This document shows positions 1 to 5,100 of a stretch of 8,969 nt of DNA, one piece after another; position 1 is the first letter of the stretch; every line of letters starts with the position of its first letter. The notes under the pieces were generated by a model. That model saw only the letters and a list, made by a program, of their open reading frames with translations, made no database searches and had not been told where the DNA came from. The position numbers and the translations under genes are program-made. Source of the DNA: Pseudomonadota bacterium. Lineage in GTDB: Bacteria; Pseudomonadota; Gammaproteobacteria; Steroidobacterales; Steroidobacteraceae. The stretch is from NCBI GenBank assembly GCA_021808195.1, contig JAKBCE010000095.1:1-8969 (forward strand), given 5' to 3'.

Positions 1-1202
1 CAGCCGACCCGCCCGGTGAAATACGCGCCGAGATCGAAATCCTCGGTGCGGTGGATCTGGTTGTGGTTGTGCAGCTTCGCGTATTCGTCCTGCACCAGAT
101 CGAATTCGAGCCACGGGTAGATGAACCGGCGGTTCGCCGGCAGCAGCGTCGGGCCGCTCCAGAGCGAACTCGGCGCGAAGTGGTGCTCATCGTAGGTCCA
201 GCCCACGCTGAAGCGCCGGCTCCAGCCGCGCACCAGGCCCCGCGACCAGCCGAGGTAGCCCTGCAGTTGCCGGTCGTGCTCGGAGAATCGATCGATGATC
301 TGGCCGCGGTCGTAGAGCGGCTGGTCGAAGGTCGTGTCGGTGAGCGAGAGGCCGCCCGCGTGGCGGGTCTCGAGCGCGTAGAAGGGTCGATTGATGATCA
401 GCTGGCGCGTGCGCCCATCGCTGAGGTTGCCGTACGTGGCCGACACGGTGGTCCAGCCGTCGAACAGATGTCCGTTGGAGACCGAGATGTCCGACTCGCT
501 GCGGTCCACCGAGTGCAGGTGCTTCAGCGCCAGTTCCGTGCCCGTGCCGAACACGTTCAGATCCTCCAGCTGCACGCCGGTGCGGCTCTTGCCGCCGCTG
601 CGCGAGAAGTCGAAGCCGGGATTGAGGGTCCACACGTCCCGCGTGGTCACCAGCACGTCAACTTTGCCGTCGTGGTAGCGGATCGGGCGGATCGAGGCGT
701 CGTAGAAGTACGGATTGGCGCGCAGCAGCCGGGCCGACTCGTCGATCAAGTGCGCCGAGAAGCGCTCGCCGCTGTGAAACAGCAGCTGCTTGCGGATCAG
801 GCTGCGCCGGGTGCGCCGATGCAGGCGATTGGCGAGCCTGAAGAGCGCGTGGTCATCCTTGGGGTTGTGCAGATTGAAGATGTTCTTGTTGTGGATGATG
901 ATCCGCCCGATCACCGCCCCGCGGCGCTCGAGCTCGGCATCGGAGGGTAGGGGGGACGCACGCGCCGATCTGCGCTTCGTGACTACCCGTGCGCTCGAGG
1001 AGTGCGCTGGCGCCGCCGGGCGGGCGAGCGCGCGCGGGCAGACCCACTGCAGTCCCAGCGTCGCGGCGGCCGCCAGCAGAGGCGCAGCGCACCAGGCTCG
1101 AGCGGCGGCTACGGTCAATACGTGCGCCACGCTGCGTCGGTGGGAGTGCCCGGTGCGCTCCGTCGGCGCGCTTGCCTGCTGGGTCGAGGGTCCGGGCTGC
1201 AC
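1..1202 (-). CDS. Omp85/BamA-TamA-like outer-membrane protein, N-terminal part (3' end outside window)
   Basis: The minus-strand frame stays open from the window edge and reads as a good protein of about 400 visible residues. A hydrophobic stretch at residues 39-54 ends in an ALA motif at 58-60, which fits a signal peptide. Residues about 96-190 resemble a POTRA module (GAVIGRIIIHNKNIFN, then RLLRANPYFYDASIRP and VDVLVTTRDVW). After that come alternating aromatic/polar strands (LNPGFDFSR, DLNVFGTGTELALKH, GYLGWSRG, RRFSVGWTYDEHHF, YPWLEFDLVQDEY, FDLGAYFTGRVG), as expected for an Omp85 beta-barrel. BamA/TamA-family proteins insert beta-barrels into, or move polypeptides across, the outer membrane; the substrate here is unknown. 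No ATG lies in frame near the N-terminus. I chose the GTG at 1200-1202 because GGAG lies 7 nt upstream of it; a GTG at 1128-1130 gives a shorter, also plausible signal peptide. The gene is divergent from the PEP-CTERM gene. The family call is fairly firm, but the exact subfamily and start are not. Confidence 0.75.
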   Translation of the reverse strand, partial: MQPGPSTQQASAPTERTGHSHRRSVAHVLTVAAARAWCAAPLLAAAATLGLQWVCPRALARPAAPAHSSSARVVTKRRSARASPLPSDAELERRGAVIGRIIIHNKNIFNLHNPKDDHALFRLANRLHRRTRRSLIRKQLLFHSGERFSAHLIDESARLLRANPYFYDASIRPIRYHDGKVDVLVTTRDVWTLNPGFDFSRSGGKSRTGVQLEDLNVFGTGTELALKHLHSVDRSESDISVSNGHLFDGWTTVSATYGNLSDGRTRQLIINRPFYALETRHAGGLSLTDTTFDQPLYDRGQIIDRFSEHDRQLQGYLGWSRGLVRGWSRRFSVGWTYDEHHFAPSSLWSGPTLLPANRRFIYPWLEFDLVQDEYAKLHNHNQIHRTEDFDLGAYFTGRVG

Positions 1203-1465
1203 CGCATTGCTCCACTGCCTCTCACGTGACGAATCCGGTGACCACTGTACAGGCCGAGTGGCCGAGCGGACAGTGCGGCATGCCGCCAGGCGCAGAACCT
1301 GCGGTCGGGGCCCATCGTTGCGCGGCTCGGCCCGCGCCCAGGCTTACGCTCGGCCGTGACGCGAATGCGCCCGCGCGCGAGTCTGGTGACGGAGGTCGGC
1401 GCGCCCGCCGATATCCCCCGCCCGCAGACGGTCGGACTGCGCCCGCGCATCGCTTCTCGGCATGG

Positions 1466-1484
1466 TCGGACGGCCACCGTCCGA
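1466..1484. other. Perfect 8-bp inverted repeat with 3-nt loop
   Basis: TCGGACGG at 1466-1473 is exactly complementary to CCGTCCGA at 1477-1484, with CCA as the loop. No T-run follows on either strand, so it is not a standard intrinsic terminator. It could be an operator or an RNA hairpin in the leader of a transcript running in either direction, or chance in GC-rich DNA. Confidence 0.4.
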
Positions 1485-1685
1485 TTGGTGATATTTCGGT
1501 CACGACACACACTTACTTTAGCGTCGATGTATCTGCCTGCGGTGCGGCGCGGCGCTCGGGCGCGTCGTCTGCGAGCCGGTGTCGGTTCCCTTTACAGGGT
1601 GGCGCCGCGCCGATCGCGCTGCGCTTCGGTGGAAAGACGGCGCGCGCGTGATGTTTCGCTACGGGCGGCCACTAAGCAAAGACAG

Positions 1686-1709
1686 GCGGTGTGCATATAC
1701 ACCGCTTTT
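1686..1709 (+). terminator. Terminator-like hairpin followed by TTTT
   Basis: GCGGTGT (1686-1692) pairs perfectly with ACACCGC (1699-1705) around a 6-nt loop, and TTTT follows at 1706-1709. The stem is short for an intrinsic terminator but has the right shape in the plus direction only. No obvious gene lies upstream on that strand, so it may end a small unannotated transcript, block read-through, or be spurious. Confidence 0.4.
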
Positions 1710-1795
1710 GGTCAGGTTCGAGTCGCTCAGCCGTGCTTCATGGTCGGTGTCGATCGTGGGCTGGCGTGTCGTGTTCAAAAATATAACAGTCAGGA

Positions 1796-1820
1796 GAGTG
1801 TCGTCGATGCGGCGACACTC
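1796..1820. other. Strong 10-bp hairpin in the intergenic region
   Basis: GAGTGTCG (1796-1803) is exactly complementary to CGACACTC (1813-1820). One G-T pair and one C-G pair extend the stem inward, leaving a 5-nt loop (GATGC). There is no T-run after it. An AT-rich stretch (1775-1787) lies directly upstream. It could be an operator for a dimeric regulator or a leader hairpin. It lies about 225 bp upstream of the inferred sigma-54 transcription start. Confidence 0.4.
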
Positions 1821-1909
1821 CCGACGCCACGCATTGCGCCGCTTCGGCAGCCGCCGTCGCGACGAGCGTGGCGCTTTCCATTTCAACATTGATCTCCTCG
1901 ACTGCGCAT

Positions 1910-1923
1910 ACACCACGTGTTGT
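1910..1923. promoter_or_regulatory. Imperfect palindrome around CACGTG, candidate activator site
   Basis: ACACCACGTGTTGT is symmetric at 6 of 7 base pairs, with CACGTG at its centre. Its centre lies about 130 bp upstream of the transcription start inferred from the -24/-12 element, inside the usual range for enhancer-binding proteins of sigma-54 promoters. No specific regulator is recognised. Confidence 0.3.
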
Positions 1924-1954
1924 GTTGTGTCGGATATTTTTACTACGCGAGCGA

Positions 1955-1966
1955 TGTTACCGGAGT
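1955..1966. promoter_or_regulatory. Palindrome TTAC-N4-GTAA, candidate upstream activating sequence
   Basis: TTACCGGAGTAA has two perfect 4-bp half-sites around CGGA. Its centre lies about 85 bp upstream of the inferred sigma-54 transcription start, and an IHF-like site lies between it and the promoter. This is the normal place for an enhancer-binding protein to sit. Which regulator binds is not shown; a PrsR-type regulator is an inference from the PEP-CTERM context. Confidence 0.35.
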
Positions 1967-1986
1967 AATGCCCGAGAATTATCATG

Positions 1987-1999
1987 TAACTGATTGATG
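1987..1999. promoter_or_regulatory. IHF-like binding site
   Basis: TAACTGATTGATG matches the reverse complement of the IHF consensus (YAANNNNTTGATW) at 8 of 9 defined positions; only the last base differs. It lies between the candidate activator palindrome and the -24/-12 element, where IHF is known to bend DNA and bring the activator to sigma-54 RNA polymerase. Its placement supports the call more than the motif does alone. Confidence 0.45.
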
Positions 2000-2019
2000 C
2001 GTGTGCGATCTCATCGTGA

Positions 2020-2035
2020 TGGCACGGGGATTGCT
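2020..2035 (+). promoter_or_regulatory. Sigma-54 (RpoN) -24/-12 promoter of the PEP-CTERM operon
   Basis: TGGCACGGGGATTGCT fits the sigma-54 consensus TGGCACG-N4-TTGCW with no mismatch. The invariant GG (2021-2022) and GC (2033-2034) are separated by 10 bases, as required. Transcription would start near 2046, giving a leader of about 95 nt before the ATG at 2140. The orientation and distance point to the large PEP-CTERM gene. Control by RpoN together with the PrsK/PrsR two-component pair is known for exosortase-associated systems, which makes this placement biologically sensible. This is a sequence-based prediction only. Confidence 0.75.
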
Positions 2036-2139
2036 TGTTGGCGAATGCACTGCGGACACTGTTGAGCGCATGGATGTTGGTGTGTGCGCTTCCGTGATCT
2101 GCAGGCAGGTCGAGATCTCGTCAATCACGGAGCATCCCT

Positions 2140-5100
2140 ATGTCGCGGCATCATTCGAAGCGTCCCCGTTCCGCCATCGATCACGCGGTTGCCCTTGCGC
2201 TGCTGGCGTGCGCCGCCGGCGTCGCCGTGGGGCATGCGGCAAATTTCACCTGCACGCTGACAGCGAGCGGCAGCTGGACCACTGCCACCAACTGGACCGG
2301 TTGCGATGGCGGTGTGCCGAACAATGCGGGTGGAAATACCTTTGATGCCATCCTCGCGAGCGGAACTGCCACGCTGCAGTCGGGCGTGACCTTTGGAAAC
2401 GCCACCGTCAATGGGGGCGATTGGCAGCTGTTCGGCAGTACCGCCACGGCGACGCTGACCGGCGGGGCGGGCATCTCCGGAGTTGGGGTGATCGATCTCA
2501 GGGACGGGGCCAAGCTGAATATTGCAAACGGGCTGAATATGCTTGGTGGGGGTGCCAGGCTGTGGTTCGACATAGGCGGGGGCGGCGGCAGCCAGATGAC
2601 GGTGGGCGGAAATCTCGTCAACAGCGGTGGCGAGGTGGACATTGGCAACAGCGGCATGACCGGTGCGGACCAGTTGAATGTCACTGGAAATTTCGTCAAT
2701 ACCAGTGGTTCCACCTTCATCAATGGCGGTGTGACTCCGAGTGCGACGGCGACCCTGGTGGTCCAGGGTGCAGCGCCATCGACGCTGACCGGAACGTACC
2801 AGATATTCGGGAATACGGGAGGTGCGGCTCTGGAGTGGGGCAGCGGAGGGATCACGCAGATTGGCGATGGCGCGTCGAATGGCAGTTATCTTCTGCTCGA
2901 CGGCGCCAATGCGTATGCGGAAATCGGTGCCACCCACAGCAATAGCGCGCTCACCGGGCTGGCGACGATCGCATCAAACGGCACGCTTGAGCTGCGGGAT
3001 GGGTCGACGGTCACCACGAACGGCGCGCTGACGGTGAACGGGGGCGGCAACGTGTACGTGGATGCCCTCAACGGAAGTGGCGGCAGTCAAATGACCGTGG
3101 GCGGAGATCTGAGCAACGGAGGGCAGGTGCTGGTCGGGAACGGCGGGATGTCGCACGCGGACCTGCTGAGTGTGCAGGGAGTGCTCACCAATACGGGACT
3201 GGTGACCGTAGCCGGTGGGGGAACAACGGGTGCATCGGCGAACTTGCAGGTCGCCGGAGCAGTACCCTCGACGCTCACTGGCCAATACCACCTCTTCGGC
3301 GGCACGGGAGGTGCGGCTCTGGAGTGGGGCAGCGGAGGGATCACGCAGATTGGCGATGGCGCGTCGAATGGCAGTTATCTTCTGCTCGACGGCGCCAATG
3401 CGTATGCGGAAATCGGTGCCACCCACAGCAATAGCGCGCTCACCGGGCTGGCGACGATCGCATCAAACGGCACGCTTGAGCTGCGGGATGGGTCGACGGT
3501 CACCACGAACGGCGCGCTGACGGTGAACGGGGGCGGCAACGTGTACGTGGATGCCCTCAACGGAAGTGGCGGCAGTCAAATGACCGTGGGCGGAGATCTG
3601 AGCAACGGAGGGCAGGTGCTGGTCGGTGGCGGAGGGATGTCGCATTCGGACGTTCTGGCCGTACAGGGCAGTTTCACCAATTCATCCACGGGAACGGTGA
3701 ACATACAGGGGAATTCAGGTCCAGGAGCCGTCGCTGCTATCACCGTCGGGGGCTCGATGAGCAATGCCGGCAACGTGGTGATTGGCAGCTCAGGCTCGCT
3801 GGATGTCGCCGGCGCAGGTGGATACTCTCAGACCTCCGGGGTGACGACGGTGAGGGGCACGCTCACCGCCTCGAACGTCGTTAATGGCGGTGGGTCGAGC
3901 GGTGGAACGTTGCAGGGCACGGGCTCGATCATAGGAGACGTCACCAATTCGGCGTATCTGTCCGGGGGGGTGAACGGGCAGCCCGGCACTCTATCGATCA
4001 CCGGTAACGCGATCAACAGCGCCCAGGGCACGGTGGTCAGCTACGAGAGCGCAAATCCGGATGCCAATTCGTTGATTGCTGTTCATGGCGCTCTTGCGCT
4101 GCAGGGTGGGACCCTGCTCGCGAATGCCGTCAATGGCCTTACCTTCTCTCCGGGCCAGAGCTTCACCGTGATGACGTTTACGCCGGGTTCGATGCGCGGG
4201 CTGTTCGCCGATGTGCAAAGCGGCTCCGGCGCCGCTGGCGCTCATCCAACATACCTGAATCTCGGGAACGGGACGACGCTTGCTGTCAACTACAACGTAA
4301 ATTCAGGCAACGTCACATTGACTACGGTCGCAACGCCGACGACGACCGCCGAGAACTGGAATGGCGGCGTCGGCACTTGGAGTACGGGTGCGGACTGGAG
4401 TTCGCAAGCGGCGCCCATGTCCTACTCGGACGTCAATATTGGCAGTACCTCAAGTGGTACGGTCACGCTCAATCAGGACTCGACCGTCAACAGTGTGACC
4501 GTGCAAAGCGGTAACGCATTGCAGTATCAGAGTGGTGCGCCGGCCGCACTCACGGTGGGAGAGAACGTCGCGATCGACGCCGGTGGGTCGGTGGCCCTGA
4601 GTTCCGCCGGAGATCTTCTCACCACGGGTGGGGCGATCAGTAATGCCGGGTCGCTCACCATCGGGAGCGGGAGCGTCGCTGACGTCGTGAATCTCTCGGG
4701 CAGCACAGCGGCTGTCGACAATAGCGGAACCATTGCGCTTGACGGTACGCTGCAAGGGCAAGGGGCGCTTCACAATGGCAATGGCGCCACGATCACCCTG
4801 GCCAACGGATCGCTTCAGACGACGTCTTTCGTCAATGCAGGGTCGACGAGTGGATATGGTTCGGTTGCACCGTCGGTGCAAAACAGTGGTTCGATCACTG
4901 CGTCGGGCGGTACGCTTTCGGCCCAAAATGGCATCAGCGGCGCCGGTGTAGTGCAGTCCGATGCGTCGGCAACCCTTTCGCTCGGCGCGAACAGCAGCGC
5001 AGGGGCGCTGGTGAACGACGGCACACTGGCGCTCAATGGACACACGATCACGGTGAGCGGCTCGTATCAGAATGCCTCGAGCGGCGTCGGCAACTCGTTC

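Larger units (their letters stand above)
1203..2139. other. Long divergent intergenic region without a convincing gene
   Basis: About 940 bases separate the two divergent genes. Open frames here on both strands translate to arginine-rich, low-complexity peptides with no recognisable motif, and look like by-products of high GC. The first part (1203 to about 1480) is very GC-rich. From about 1490 on there are AT-richer patches (1490-1530, 1770-1790, 1925-2000), as expected for regulatory DNA. The region contains three hairpins and, in its last 230 bases, a cluster of candidate sites for sigma-54-dependent transcription of the downstream gene; these are listed separately. I saw no clear -35/-10 promoter for the minus-strand gene. 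Confidence 0.65.

Noticed and set aside
51..950. Long plus-strand open frame (299 residues) across the first kilobase
   Set aside because: It lies antisense to the Omp85-like gene, whose minus-strand frame gives a coherent signal peptide, POTRA-like region and barrel strands. The plus-strand product is an Arg/Val/Ala-rich string with no motif.
1250..1330. Stretch resembling the D-arm of a Ser/Leu tRNA (GAGTGGCCGAGCGG)
   Set aside because: No matching T-arm (GTTCGAATC) or acceptor stem is present, so no cloverleaf can be formed.
1570..1720. Possible cyclic-di-GMP riboswitch, suggested by short pieces such as GCTACGGG and AAGCAAAG
   Set aside because: The ordered core elements of the GEMM fold are absent, and the segment lies more than 400 bases before the start codon and upstream of the predicted transcription start.
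1782..1787. TATAAC as a sigma-70 -10 box
   Set aside because: No acceptable -35 element lies 16-18 bases upstream.
1356..1892. Plus-strand open frame of 178 residues in the intergenic region
   Set aside because: Its composition is dominated by Arg and Ala, there is no ribosome-binding site or domain, and several other frames are equally open in this GC-rich stretch.
1807..1968. Possible 53-residue gene starting at the ATG at 1807, with AGGAG ten bases upstream
   Set aside because: The product is arginine-rich with an unstructured composition, the start lies inside the loop of a strong hairpin, and nothing resembles a known small protein. It cannot be excluded, but the evidence is too weak to list.
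2125..2937. Minus-strand open frames within the PEP-CTERM gene, including one of 583 residues at 5245-6996
   Set aside because: They are mirror frames caused by the biased repeat composition of the real gene. They lack ribosome-binding sites and motifs, and they recur in both copies of the duplicated segment.
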